A stretch of DNA of 64,000 bases from Actinoplanes teichomyceticus ATCC 31121 (GTDB lineage Bacteria; Actinomycetota; Actinomycetes; Mycobacteriales; Micromonosporaceae): NCBI RefSeq assembly GCF_003711105.1, contig NZ_CP023865.1:3993001-4057000 (forward strand), given 5' to 3'. The notes beneath the pieces were generated by a model. It did no database searches. It was not told the origin of the DNA and saw nothing but the letters and a program-made list of their open reading frames with translations. The translations under genes were made by a program, and so were the position numbers. This document shows positions 9,801-17,933 of this stretch, piece by piece. Each line of letters opens with the position of its first letter. Position 1 is the first letter of the stretch.

Positions 9801-12640
9801 GCACCGGCACCGAGCCGGTGCCGGTGGACGGCGCCCACCAGGTCGGCGCAGCGCTGCTGAGCACGGCCGGCCTGACCGACACCGGGCTGGTCAACGGCAC
9901 CACGTACCGCTACGTGGTCGTCGCGGTCGACGCGGCCGGCAACACCTCCGCCGCCTCGGCCCCCGTGAGCGCCACCCCGGCACTGCGCGTGGACGCGACC
10001 GTCGACGCCGACGGGACCGGCACGTACCCGACGCTGCAGGCCGCCCTGGACGCGGCCACCGGCACGGCCGGCTGGGTCGTCTCGGTCGCGCCCGGCACCT
10101 ACGCCGGTCCGGTGAGCATCAGCAAGTCGAACGTCACCCTCGTCGGCGCGACCGGCGACCCGGGCGACGTCGTGATCACCAACGGCACCGCCACCGCGGC
10201 GATGTCGGTCACCGGCTCGTCGGTGACGGTGCGGGACGTGACCGTCCGCAACACCACGGCCTCCGGCGCCGCGCCGGCGGTGACGATGACCGGTGACAAG
10301 GTGCTGCTGCAGCACGTGGCGCTCACCGGCGGCACCCGGACGGTCTTCGCCGACACGTCCACCTACACCGCCGCCGCCCGCCAGATGATCGACAACTCGG
10401 TCATCGAGGGCAACAGCGACATCGTGCTGGGTCGCGCCACGCTGGTGATCAACAAGACCGTCATCACGGTCAAGGCCGGCGGCGGCACGGTGCTGACCCC
10501 GAGCACCGCCGCCACGTTCCCGGGCATCCTGCTGATCAACAGCACGGTCAGCACCCCGGCCGGGGTGACCGGCGTGCAGCTGGGCCGGCCGTACCGGGCC
10601 TGGGGTGACCAGTACACCCCCAACTCGGTCGGCCAGGCGGTCGTCCGCGACACCGTCCTGGGCGCGGGGATCACCACCGCCAAGCCGTGGGGGACCGGAC
10701 CGGCCGGTGAGCCGTGGACCCTGGGCCGGCTGGCCGAGTACGCCAACACCGGTGACGGCGCCGGCGCCGGCGACAACCGCCCGCAGCTGAGCCCGGCGGA
10801 GTCGGTCACGGCGACGGTCAGCGGCTGGCTCGGCACCGGCGCCTGGCACCCGGCCGTCGCGGACCCGGCGGCCCCCGCCGACGTCACCGCGCCGGCCGTG
10901 CCGGGGCAGCTCACCGCCACCGGCGCCGACGGGACCGCCGAGCTGCGCTGGGCGGCCGGCGACGACGCCGACCTCGCCGGGTTCCGGCTCTACCGCGCCA
11001 CCGGCGCCGCCGTCACGCCCGGGCCGGCCACCCTGGTCAGGTCCGGGCTGACCGGCACCTCGTACGCCGACTCCGGGCTGACCAACGGCACCACCTACAC
11101 CTACGCGCTGGTGGCCGTCGACGCCGCCGGCAACACCTCGGCGCCGGCCACGGTGCGCCTCACCCCGGCCGACAGCGCGCCACCGGCGGCACCGGCCGGG
11201 CTCAGGGCCGGCGCCGGCGACACCAGGGTCACGCTGAGCTGGACCGCCAACCGGGAGACCGACCTGGCCGGCTACCACGTCTACCCGGCCGACGGGAACA
11301 CGAAGATCAACAACAGTCTGATCACCGGTACGTCGTACGCGGTGACCGGGCTCGACAACGGCACCGCCTACCGGTACGTCGTCACCGCCGTGGACACCGC
11401 GGGCAACGAGTCGGCGGCCTCCGCACCGGTCGAGGCCACCCCGGCGGCCGGCGACCGCACCGCTCCGGCCGCACCGGGCGCGGTGCGTACCGTGCTCGGC
11501 AAGGCCTCGGTGACCGTGGCCTGGTCGGCGGTGGACGACAGCGACCTGGCCGGTTACGACCTCTACCGCTCCACCGGTGGCGCCGAGCCGCAGCGGATCG
11601 CGACCGGCGTGACCGCGACGTCGCACACCGACACCACGGTCACCGTCGGCACCGCCTACACCTACACCGTGGTGGCCGCCGACACCGCCGGCAACACCTC
11701 CGAGGCCTCGAAGGCGGCGTCCGCGACACCGGTCAAGGCCGACGTCGTGGTGGCCGCCGACGGCTCCGGCGACGCCACCACGGTCGCGGCCGGGCTCGCC
11801 CTGCTGGCCGACAACGCCGACTACACCACGCAGGGCTACCGCGTCGTGCTGATCAAGCCGGGCACCTACACCGGCACCGTGACCAGCGGCAACCGGTACG
11901 GCGTCACCCTGCTCGGCGCCACCGGCGACCCGGCCGACACGGTTCTGACGGCCGGCGGCACCGCGACGGCGGCCACGCTGACCCTCTCCGGGCACCAGTG
12001 GACGGTGCGCAACCTGACGGTCGCCAACACCAACGGCGCCGGGGCGCAGGCCACCGCCGTGCAGGTCAAGAGCGGTGACAGGGACGTCTTCGACAACGTA
12101 CGCCTGCTCGGCGACAAGCAGACGCTGCTGCTGAGCACCGCCAACGTGACGACCTACAGCCGGATCTACTTCCGCGGGGCGTACATCGAAGGCGGCGCGG
12201 ACATGGTCCTGGGCCGGGCGGTCGCGGTGTTCGACCGCAGCACCTTCCACGTGCTGTCGCGCCCCGGCGCCAGCATCACCGGCTCGTCGATCAGCAGTGC
12301 GTCGCCGTACGGTTTCCTCATCACCGACAGCACCATCACCACCGACGGCGCCGCGAACTCGGTCTACCTGGGCCGGCCCTACAGCACCACCGGGCAGGCA
12401 CAGGTCGTGGTCCGCGACTCGGTGCTGGCAGCGGGCGTCAACACCGCCCAGCCGTGGAACAACGGGGACGCCGCCACCCCGTGGACGGCCGGACGGTTCT
12501 TCGAGTACCAGAACAGCGGGCCGGGAGCGGCCGTGGTCAACGCCGCGACCCGCCCGATGCTGGCCGACGCCGACGCGGGCGCCTACACCGCCCGCAGGTA
12601 CCTGGCCGGCGCCGACAACTGGAACCCGACCGCCGGCTGA
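3830..12640 (+). CDS. Giant secreted multidomain pectin methylesterase with 13 FN3 domains
   Basis: The 2936-aa product has an N-terminal signal (Arg-rich start, hydrophobic TATLAVLLAVAGVTGAG, cleavage near ASAA). Seven tandem fibronectin III domains follow (about 45-735), then five pectinesterase (CE8) domains at about 740-1067, 1167-1510, 1615-1950, 2052-2344 and 2637-2936. Single FN3 domains separate the first four and three FN3 precede the last. Domains 1-3 keep the family's QDTL acid/base Asp (D883, D1320, D1767), the EG/QGxVDxxFG nucleophile Asp (D910, D1347, D1799) and LGRPW. Domains 4 and 5 keep the second Asp (D2197, D2791) and LGRPY but have Arg2170 and Gln2764 in place of the QDTL Asp. 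The likely role is demethylation of plant pectin outside the cell. The ATG at 3830 follows GGAAAAGAG; an ATG at 3800 is the alternative. No sortase or transmembrane anchor is seen. Confidence 0.9.
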   Translation: MSPRHVSPARSAGWRPGRSTLGTATLAVLLAVAGVTGAGLSAASAAADITAPGVPGSLKTAYYGQVGVTVSWGKVSASDTAGYRVYRSTTKTIVAATDLLGSTGTALTFTDTTAAADKTYYYAVAAVDRSGNVSKPSSTVTVKTSDTSAPDKPAGLKLSASATGITVSWNAVAAVPDLAGYVVARSSSSGGTFSRLTPGPYTATSFVDTSAPAASTSYYRVTALDRDGNASSAATASATRPTSTTTAPPTPAGFKATANAAGGAVLSWTANAGTVTSGYVLARAGAAAGPYTVLTATPVTGTTYIDTGAPAGATAYYRLTAVNAAGTSAPAAAWVAIPQDTTAPARPASLTLSAATGGITLTWAAVTGAADLRGYLVYRAASSSGTYSLLTATPLTGTTYTDPTAPAGAASYYRVTAVDTTGNASTPATGSATRPVDTAAAPPVPAGFTAAAGSTGGVVLTWSANPAGTTTGYVVQRAPAASGPFTTLTATPVTGTTLTDAAAPAGTTSHYRLIAVNAGGSSAPATAAITLAADTRAPAAPSSAKAVVAAVGMTVSWAANRETDLAGYTVQKRNGDGVYVAYLPAAGATFTGTTFTDPTITEGTGAYFRIRAVDTTGNISSYSSVTAASPMVKPATPTGLKAAPSATHGITLSWAANRESDLAGYTVTRSSSSGGSYVLIGTLPAAKAGTAPIFTDTSAPRGVAQYYKLTALDLVGNVSATSAAASATSVTDPVPLPIEYTHVYVAADGANGAYRTIAAALASIPATNLQPTMITIAPGTYRETFEITSPNVVLVGATGDPADVVIADDKASGTPDPAGGTYGTAGSATVFVSAKNVTLRNLTVANTFDEKAHPEITSQQAVALRVEGDRFTGDHVRLLGNQDTLLADTPKPTTRSRQYYVNSYIEGDVDYLFGAANAVFDRVTLRSLDRGKSDNGAITAASTDAGSKYGFLIINSKITSSAAAGTVHLGRPWHPSADPDAIGSVNIVNTWLPAAIATDAPWEDMATADSSGVKVNFRWQDARFAEYANIGPGATLNPNRPQLTASQAAAATPAKYLAGSDGWSPMLPPSTATPASPSGLAAATDTRVVHLTWNDDTSADVIGWNVYRADAGTGALTKIASVVAPTFSDTTVTNGASYSYAITAVSRGATESPATIGATVTVAPAPLVTDITVDPAATPDGATVFPTLTAALAAARPGTATDPTVIAVARGTYDEYLTITKPNIVVVGATGVATDVVINGNRAAGTPVPGAAPNPDGTPATYGTSGSATVVVTGNAVQMRDLTIQNSYKEGTYANGQAVALRTTGDKLVFDNVRLLGNQDTLYANSPGTTTPSRVYFHDAWIEGDVDFLFGRATAVFDRSTLKVLDHATSPNGAITAASTDISQKYGFLITGSRIIGTAPDGSQNLGRPWQPGKTQADGTSVKDDNARGQVVVRDSWLGPVVSTTATWTNMTNSGVVTDWRTARFAEYANTGPGSTATATADRPQLSPEQAGEYTAAAYLAGADGWNPVADPAPDVAPAAVTGLTAGGADKAVNLTWDDSREADVTGYRVYRAAAGGVTTDADQLVATVTKAAYTDRAVTNGTAYTYAVVAVDAAGNAGPVPATVAATPNPVALVADLTVAADGSGDHTTLQAAVNAAPAGTAARPTVILIKPGTYRQVVTVAKPYLVIAGSSGDARDVVLTFDNANGTPAGPGTCPSVTSATCGTSGSFTVAVTAGNVTVRDLTIANTFDKAAHPEIGNYNTQAVALKATGDRQVYRNVRLLGVQDTLLADSAGSISATGAGYARQYYYDSFIQGNVDFVFGRATAVFDRVTFHATAHNGGTIFAPSTASKNPNGYLVTGSRIVSANDPGTFALGRPWQGWADGAQPDNSRGQLTIRDTTITAGIDAARPWADFAPLKWQDGRFTEYRNSGAGALVNANRPQLSDEAAATRTAQAYLAGTDGWNPVADAGADTAPAAPAPVRARGGDAQVTLSWAENAEADVAGYRVYRGTGTEPVPVDGAHQVGAALLSTAGLTDTGLVNGTTYRYVVVAVDAAGNTSAASAPVSATPALRVDATVDADGTGTYPTLQAALDAATGTAGWVVSVAPGTYAGPVSISKSNVTLVGATGDPGDVVITNGTATAAMSVTGSSVTVRDVTVRNTTASGAAPAVTMTGDKVLLQHVALTGGTRTVFADTSTYTAAARQMIDNSVIEGNSDIVLGRATLVINKTVITVKAGGGTVLTPSTAATFPGILLINSTVSTPAGVTGVQLGRPYRAWGDQYTPNSVGQAVVRDTVLGAGITTAKPWGTGPAGEPWTLGRLAEYANTGDGAGAGDNRPQLSPAESVTATVSGWLGTGAWHPAVADPAAPADVTAPAVPGQLTATGADGTAELRWAAGDDADLAGFRLYRATGAAVTPGPATLVRSGLTGTSYADSGLTNGTTYTYALVAVDAAGNTSAPATVRLTPADSAPPAAPAGLRAGAGDTRVTLSWTANRETDLAGYHVYPADGNTKINNSLITGTSYAVTGLDNGTAYRYVVTAVDTAGNESAASAPVEATPAAGDRTAPAAPGAVRTVLGKASVTVAWSAVDDSDLAGYDLYRSTGGAEPQRIATGVTATSHTDTTVTVGTAYTYTVVAADTAGNTSEASKAASATPVKADVVVAADGSGDATTVAAGLALLADNADYTTQGYRVVLIKPGTYTGTVTSGNRYGVTLLGATGDPADTVLTAGGTATAATLTLSGHQWTVRNLTVANTNGAGAQATAVQVKSGDRDVFDNVRLLGDKQTLLLSTANVTTYSRIYFRGAYIEGGADMVLGRAVAVFDRSTFHVLSRPGASITGSSISSASPYGFLITDSTITTDGAANSVYLGRPYSTTGQAQVVVRDSVLAAGVNTAQPWNNGDAATPWTAGRFFEYQNSGPGAAVVNAATRPMLADADAGAYTARRYLAGADNWNPTAG

Positions 12641-12656
12641 GCCTCTGCGCCGCACC

Positions 12657-12692
12657 GTACCCCCGTCACCGGAGCTCCGGGGCGGGGGTGCG
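12657..12692. terminator. Bidirectional terminator between convergent genes
   Basis: A near-perfect palindrome (ACCCCCG ... CCGGAGCTCCGG ... CGGGGGT) lies 17 bp after the esterase stop and before the convergent dehydrogenase gene ending at 12817. It could serve both. Confidence 0.6.
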
Positions 12693-12816
12693 TGCGTTCC
12701 GGCTGCCGGTTGTCCTGCCACCCGTCGGTGCCGCCGGCGCGGACCGCGTGACGCGCCGGCGGGGAAGAGTCGGCCCGGCCCGGATCGCGGGGGCGTCCGT
12801 CGCGCACCCGGACGTG

Positions 12817-13977
12817 TCAGGCGCCCGCCCCCGCCATCGCCGGGTGCAGGACGACCTTCGTCCAGCCGTCGTCGCGGTTGTCGAAGTGCTCGTAGGCCTC
12901 CGGTGCCCGGTCGAGGGGCAGTTCGTGGCTGACGATGAACGACGGTTCGGCCTTGCCGCCGGCGATCAGGTCGCGCAGCTGCCGGTTGTACTTCTTGACC
13001 GGGGCCTGGCCGGTGCCGATGTGCTGGCCCTTGAACCAGAACATGCCGTAGTCGAAGGCGAGTTTGCCCTGCTTGGCAAGCTCGTCGCCGGCCCCGGGGT
13101 CCTGGGGCACGAAGACGCCGACGTTGCCGATCCTGCCGGTGAAGCGCACCGAGGCGACCAGCCGGTTCATCGTCAGGTCGGCCTGTTCCTGGCCGTCGGG
13201 CTCGTGCGCCTGGTAGCCGACGCACTCGCAGCCGTTGTCCGCGCCCAGCCCCATCGTCTGCTCGAGAACGGCCTGCACCGGGTCGACCTTCGAGTCGTCG
13301 ACGGCGATCGCGCCGATCGACTCGGCCAGGCGCAGCCGGTCGGGGTGCCGGTCGACGACCATCACCTTGCTCGCGCCTCGGATGGTTGCGGAGAGGGCGG
13401 CCATCAGACCGACCGGGCCCGCGCCGTAGATGACCGTCTGGTCGCCGGGCCGCACGCCGGCCATCTCGGTGGCGTGGTAGCCGGTCGGGAAGATGTCGGC
13501 GAGCATCACGTAGTCGGTTTGGCGCTGCTCGGCGTCCTCGCCCAGCCGCAGGCAGTTGAAGTCGCCCCAGGGCACGCGCAGCAGCTCGGCCTGTCCGCCG
13601 CCGTACGGGCCCATGTCGGCGAAGCCGTACGCGGCGCCGGCCATCTTGGGCTCGGGCTGGGCGGTCAGGCAGTAGTTGGTCAGCTGACGCTCGCAGTTCT
13701 TGCAGTGCCCGCAGGAGATGTTGAACGGCAGGACGACCCAGTCGCCCACCCGTACCTTGTCGACCCCGGTGCCCACCTCGACCACCTGGCCCAGGTTCTC
13801 GTGCCCGAACCAGCGGCCGGGCTCGAAGTCGGTCCGGCCCTCGTACATGTGCAGGTCCGAGCCGCAGATGTTCGCCGACGTGATCCGTACCAGGACGTCG
13901 GTCGGCCGTTCGATCCGCGCGTCCGGCACATCCTTGACGCTGACCTGCCGCGGCCCGTCGTACACCACTGCCTTCAT
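12817..13977 (-). CDS. Zinc-dependent alcohol dehydrogenase, glutathione-independent formaldehyde dehydrogenase type
   Basis: The 386-aa product is a medium-chain dehydrogenase. The catalytic-zinc ligands are in NICGSDLHMYEGR and GHENLG. The four structural-zinc Cys are clustered (SCGHCKNCERQLTNYC, about 98-113). A Rossmann motif GAGPVG binds NAD(P). The long insert with MAGAAYGFADMGPYGGGQAE and DIFPTGYHATEMAGV is typical of the FdhA group, which oxidises formaldehyde or other aldehydes without glutathione. The ATG has an excellent GAGGAGGCA site. It lies 185 bp downstream of the DUF1345 gene on the same strand, separate from that operon or loosely attached to it. The precise substrate is inferred from similarity only. 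Confidence 0.85.
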   Translation of the reverse strand: MKAVVYDGPRQVSVKDVPDARIERPTDVLVRITSANICGSDLHMYEGRTDFEPGRWFGHENLGQVVEVGTGVDKVRVGDWVVLPFNISCGHCKNCERQLTNYCLTAQPEPKMAGAAYGFADMGPYGGGQAELLRVPWGDFNCLRLGEDAEQRQTDYVMLADIFPTGYHATEMAGVRPGDQTVIYGAGPVGLMAALSATIRGASKVMVVDRHPDRLRLAESIGAIAVDDSKVDPVQAVLEQTMGLGADNGCECVGYQAHEPDGQEQADLTMNRLVASVRFTGRIGNVGVFVPQDPGAGDELAKQGKLAFDYGMFWFKGQHIGTGQAPVKKYNRQLRDLIAGGKAEPSFIVSHELPLDRAPEAYEHFDNRDDGWTKVVLHPAMAGAGA

Positions 13978-14161
13978 TGCTGCCTCCTCGTCGCAGTCGC
14001 CTCCCTCCGCCCGGCTCGGGCCGGGTCTTCATTACATACAGGCGACGGATCGCCCGGGGCCGGTATCGGAATCTATGCCGGTACCGGCCGGGGATGCCGA
14101 TCCGAGGATCGGTCACCGTGCGGGGGTGACGCGGACGGTGGCGCCGGCTCGCCGGCGATCG

Positions 14162-14833
14162 TCAGGACGATTGCCCGAGATTCGTGACGAGGTTGATGGC
14201 CACAGCGAGGATGCCGGTGCCGAAGGCGTAGGCCAGCAGAGCGTGCCCGAGCACCACCCGCCGCACCGGGCTGAGGGTGGGTTCGGTCTCGGTGACGCCG
14301 AAGGCCATGCCGACGGTGAACGCCATGTAGGCGAAGTCGCTGTAGCGGGGCGGGGCCTGGTGTTTGAAGTCGATGCCGCCGCCGCTGTCGTGGTGGTACA
14401 TCCGGGCGTACTTGAACGCGAATACTGTGTTGACCAGCGCCCATGACAGGATGACCGCGACGACGCTGGCGATGACGGTGGCCACCGCGATGGTGTCCTG
14501 GCCACCGGAGGATCGGATCAGCGCTTCGGCCACCACGGCCAGGCTGACTCCGCTGGCGATCAGCACGGCCGAGTCGGTCGACCGCGACCGGCTCTCCGCC
14601 TGGGCCAGCCGCTCGGTCCCTTGCGGGCCTTGCGGCCAGCTGATCCGCCACACCCAGACGAGGATCAGGGCGGCCGCGACGATCCAGCCCAGCAGGGCGC
14701 TCAGTTCCGGCGCGCCGAGCACCACGGCCACCGCCGCGGCCGCGATGCCGGCGGCCAGGGACAGTGACACGCGGCGGACCGACAACAGCCGCCCGGTGGA
14801 GGTCGGCGCGCCCGTGCCGCGGTTGTCGGTCAT
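14162..14833 (-). CDS. DUF1345 family membrane protein
   Basis: The 223-aa integral membrane protein has about five hydrophobic segments (near residues 20-40, 45-65, 90-110, 120-140 and 195-218). It carries the DUF1345 signature of an acidic/aromatic loop: YARMYHHDSGGGIDFKHQ followed by YSDFAYMAFTVGMAFGVTET. The function of the family is unknown. Its ATG overlaps the stop of the preceding dehydrogenase gene by 4 bp (ATGA at 14830-14833), so it is probably translated by coupling as the last gene of the three-gene unit 16544-14162. Confidence 0.85.
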   Translation of the reverse strand: MTDNRGTGAPTSTGRLLSVRRVSLSLAAGIAAAAVAVVLGAPELSALLGWIVAAALILVWVWRISWPQGPQGTERLAQAESRSRSTDSAVLIASGVSLAVVAEALIRSSGGQDTIAVATVIASVVAVILSWALVNTVFAFKYARMYHHDSGGGIDFKHQAPPRYSDFAYMAFTVGMAFGVTETEPTLSPVRRVVLGHALLAYAFGTGILAVAINLVTNLGQSS

Positions 14834-16005
14834 GGCTTCAGCACGATCTTCTCGCAGTTGTCCTGCTTGTTCTTGAAGATGTCGTAGCCGTGCGGGGCCT
14901 CGTCGAGCGGGAGCCGATGGGTGATGATGCGGGTCGGATCGATCTCGCCGCGTTCGATGCGCCGCAGCAGTGGTTTCATGTACCGCTGCACGTGGCACTG
15001 CCCGGTGCGCAGGGTCAGCGACCGGTTCATCCAGGCGCCGGCGGGGAACTTGTCGAGGAAGCCGCCGTACACACCGATGACCGAGACCACGCCGCCGCTG
15101 CGGCACGACATGATCGCCTGGCGCAGCGCGTGCGGGCGTTCGGTCTCCGACCGTACGGCCTGCTTGATCCGGTCGTACGCGGCGATGTGCGCGCTGCCGT
15201 GGGTGGCCTCCATGCCGACCGCGTCGATGCACCTGTCCGGTCCCCGCCCACCGGTCAGTTCCAGCAGCCTCAACCGCACGTCGACGTCGTCGAAGTTCAC
15301 CGGGATGTGGCCGGCCTGTTCGGCCATCCGCAGCCGGTACGGTTCCCTGTCGATGGCGATGACCTTCGCGGCGCCGAGCACCCGGGCGCTGTCCATGGCG
15401 AACTGGCCGACCGGACCGGCGCCCCACACCGCCACCACGTCGCTGGGCCGGATGTCGCACATCTCGGCGCCCATGTAGCCGGTGGGCAGGATGTCGGACA
15501 GGAACAGCACCTGCTCGTCGGTCAGGTCCGACTCGATCTTCAGCGGGCCGACGTCGGCGAACGGCACTCGCGCGTACTGGGCCTGACCGCCTGCGAAGCC
15601 GCCGGTCAGATGCGAGTAGCCGAAGATCCCGGCCACCGGGTGCCCGAACATCTTCTCCGCGATGCCCGCGTTGGGATTGGAGTTCTCGCAGCAGGAGTAC
15701 AGCTCGGCGGCGCAGGCGGCGCACGCGCCGCACGCGATCGGAAACGGCACGACCACCCGGTCACCGACGCGCAGCGTGTCCGCGGGCACCCCGGATCCGA
15801 CCTCGATCACCTCGCCCATGAACTCGTGGCCCATGACGTCGCCGTCCTGCATCGTGGGCACATACCCGTCGACCAGGTGCAGATCCGAGCCGCAGATCGC
15901 GGTGGAGGTGATGCCTACGATGGCATCGCGCTTGTTGAGAATCTTCGGGTCCGGCAGGTCGCGGACCTCGACCTTGTTGCGGCCGGCCCAGGTGTTCGCC
16001 CTCAC
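14830..16005 (-). CDS. Zinc-dependent alcohol dehydrogenase (MDR family)
   Basis: The 391-aa product begins with a GTG at 16003-16005 (read MRANTWAGRNKVEV), preceded by GGAAGGAG; the upstream in-frame ATG has no such site. Zinc-binding TAICGSDLHLVDG and GHEFMGEV, a Cys-rich structural-zinc lobe (IACGACAACAAELYSCC), cofactor motif GAGPVG and the conserved DILPTGYMGAEM place it among glutathione-independent formaldehyde-dehydrogenase-like enzymes. Its GTGA start overlaps the SRPBCC stop and its own stop overlaps the DUF1345 start, so the three proteins are likely made together. The substrate is unknown. It is a paralogue of the 12817-13977 enzyme. Confidence 0.85.
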   Translation of the reverse strand: MRANTWAGRNKVEVRDLPDPKILNKRDAIVGITSTAICGSDLHLVDGYVPTMQDGDVMGHEFMGEVIEVGSGVPADTLRVGDRVVVPFPIACGACAACAAELYSCCENSNPNAGIAEKMFGHPVAGIFGYSHLTGGFAGGQAQYARVPFADVGPLKIESDLTDEQVLFLSDILPTGYMGAEMCDIRPSDVVAVWGAGPVGQFAMDSARVLGAAKVIAIDREPYRLRMAEQAGHIPVNFDDVDVRLRLLELTGGRGPDRCIDAVGMEATHGSAHIAAYDRIKQAVRSETERPHALRQAIMSCRSGGVVSVIGVYGGFLDKFPAGAWMNRSLTLRTGQCHVQRYMKPLLRRIERGEIDPTRIITHRLPLDEAPHGYDIFKNKQDNCEKIVLKP

Positions 16006-16544
16006 TGCCCGGCTCCTTCCGCCAGCTCGGCGTCCGACAGCGGTTGCGCCGGACGCTGCGGGAACTCCTTGCGGGCCCGTTTGCCCCACGGGGCGCCGTC
16101 GGACCGGACCACCTCGCCGGTCTCCAGCACCTGCTTGAACCGGCGCAGATCGTCGTCGAGCTGCTGATGCGGCTCTTCACCGAAGTACTTCGCGACCGCC
16201 TTGCCGACCGCGCCGCCCGGAATGTCGTACACCAGCGCGACATGCACCTCGGTGCTCACCCCGTCCGGGGCCGGCACGAACCGGACCGTACCGGCATTCG
16301 GCACGTCGGCGTTGCCGGTCGAACGCCACGCGATCTTCTCGCCGGGCACCTCGTCGACGATCTCCGCGTCCCATTCGACGTCCCTGCCGAACGGGGCGCC
16401 GGCCACCCAGTGGCTCGTCCGGTCACCGGTGGCACGCACCTGCTCCAGATGCGCCATGAACGTCGGCAGGTTCTGCAGATCACGCCAGAACGCGTAGACC
16501 TCCGTCCCGGCTCTGCGAACAGTTGTCGCGGCTGTCAGCTCCAT
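16002..16544 (-). CDS. SRPBCC (START-like) family protein
   Basis: The 180-aa product starts MELTAATTVRRAGTEVYAFW and shows the polyketide-cyclase/dehydrase-type SRPBCC layout: an N-terminal strand, helix FWRDLQNLPTFMAHLEQV, alternating strands through WDAEIVDEVPGEKIAWRSTG, and a long C-terminal helix. Such folds bind a hydrophobic ligand in a cavity. Family members next to a zinc alcohol dehydrogenase are common in actinobacteria, but the ligand is not known. GGGAGG lies just upstream of the ATG. It is the first gene of the operon with the dehydrogenase and DUF1345. Confidence 0.8.
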   Translation of the reverse strand: MELTAATTVRRAGTEVYAFWRDLQNLPTFMAHLEQVRATGDRTSHWVAGAPFGRDVEWDAEIVDEVPGEKIAWRSTGNADVPNAGTVRFVPAPDGVSTEVHVALVYDIPGGAVGKAVAKYFGEEPHQQLDDDLRRFKQVLETGEVVRSDGAPWGKRARKEFPQRPAQPLSDAELAEGAGQ

Positions 16545-17057
16545 GTGGATCCTCCCTACTTGTGCCCGCGCCGCCGGCACGAAGCCGATCCGAACAGCGC
16601 CGTCGGCCCGCGGCGTCGTGACCCGCGCCGCGGGGCCGTCGCACCGTGCCGGGCGCCGCCGGCTGTGCCAGGCCCCTAGCCGGAGCCCACCAGCGCCACC
16701 CGCAGCCCGTCCCGCGTTCTTCCCCTGCCTACCGGGGTGGGAAGTCGCTTCACGGGCGTCCTCGTATCGAGATCGCGTCCGTCCCGGCGCCGCCGCGATT
16801 GCCGTACACGGCTTCTTCCCGGCGCGCATACCCCCCGGGGAGGCGGCTGAACCCACAGGTGGCGGCGGGCGGCTCCGGCTATGCCACCCGAATGGCGGGT
16901 GGCTCGCGCGGCACGATTTATGCAGGTTTGTCGGTGGCGGTGCGCACCCGTGCCGACGGCCGCCTCCGTCGCCCGCGCACGCACTCCGCCACGGCGCACG
17001 CGGTGACGCGGCCCGCCGCGGTCATCGGGGGGTGGTGTCGGCTACGACCTGGGTCAG
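16545..17057. other. Intergenic region with a truncated minus-strand tail at its right edge
   Basis: Most of this 500-bp stretch holds no gene I can support. From about 17169 to the stop at 17022-17024 a minus-strand frame reads AAWSPMVLKIDEYC and ends FQHLTQVVADTTPR. It looks like the C-terminus of a protein whose upstream part is missing; the break coincides with the damaged start of the neighbouring monooxygenase. Confidence 0.4.
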
Positions 17058-17933
17058 GTGTTGGAAGAGGGTCAGGATGGTGGCCCGCTCGGCCTGCGGG
17101 GGCGACGAGCAGTACTCGTCGATCTTGAGCACCATCGGGCTCCACGCGGCGAAGGAACCGGTGGCAGTATCGCCGGGCCCGCGCTGGCGTGGGCGTTGTC
17201 TCGGGAGGGCTTCGAGCCCACCGTCCTGGAGCGGTCACCCGGCCGGCGCGACGCGGGGCAGAACGTCGACATCCGCGGACTCGGCCGGGTGGTGCTGGAA
17301 CGGATGGGCATCCTGGACGCGGTGTGGGCGAAGCGCACCGGAGAGACCGGCACCCGCTTCGTGGACCGCGACGGTCGGGTGCGCGCCGAGCTGCGGCCCG
17401 AGCCGGGGCGCGACGCCAGCACCGCCGAGCTGGAGATCCTGCGCGGGCGGCTGTCCGAGATCCTGCTCGCCGCGATCGAGGACGATGTGCAGATCCGCTA
17501 CGGCGACTTCGTCACCGCGGCGCATCGGGACGCCTCCGGCGTCGACATCGAGACCGAGCGCGGCCGGCGGGAACGTTTCGACATGCTGGTGGTCGCAGAG
17601 GGGCGGAGTTCGCGTACGCGGCGGCTGCTCTTCGCCGGTGAAACCCGCCGTCTCGACAAGGGCGTCACCATCGCGTACGGCACCATCGACCGCCGGGACA
17701 GCGACTCCGACTGGTGGCAGTGGATGACCACGACCGGTGGGCGTACCGCCGGACTGCGCCCGGACAACGTCGGCACCATCCGGGCCCACCTGTCCTTCCA
17801 GAGCCTCGGGCCCGGTCCGCGGCTGATGCATCCACAGACGTCCGCCGGTGTCTCGCTGATCCAGGCCGGGATGCGGCTGGCCGGCTCGTGGCCGGATGCC
17901 GCCCAGACCCACGACATGAGCGTCCAACTGTAA
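17058..17933 (+). pseudogene. FAD-dependent monooxygenase, truncated at both ends
   Basis: From about 17160 the frame reads GGSIAGPALAWALSREGFEP, then TVLERSP and NVDIRGLGRVVLERMGI, the FAD/NAD-binding start of a para-hydroxybenzoate-hydroxylase-type enzyme, and continues through LRPDNVGTIRAHLSF. The first residues of the dinucleotide-binding strand are missing, replaced by unrelated sequence back to a GTG at 17058. After about residue 245 the family sequence stops and about 45 unrelated residues run to the stop. The remaining 250 residues compare with about 390 in the family, so I call it a nonfunctional remnant. The 5' break abuts a truncated minus-strand gene. Confidence 0.7.

Noticed and set aside
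7055..14116. A 2353-codon minus-strand open frame opposite the pectinesterase and dehydrogenase genes
   Set aside because: It is an antisense shadow of GC-rich coding DNA: Arg/Gly/Val-rich with no domain order, and it overlaps well-supported genes.
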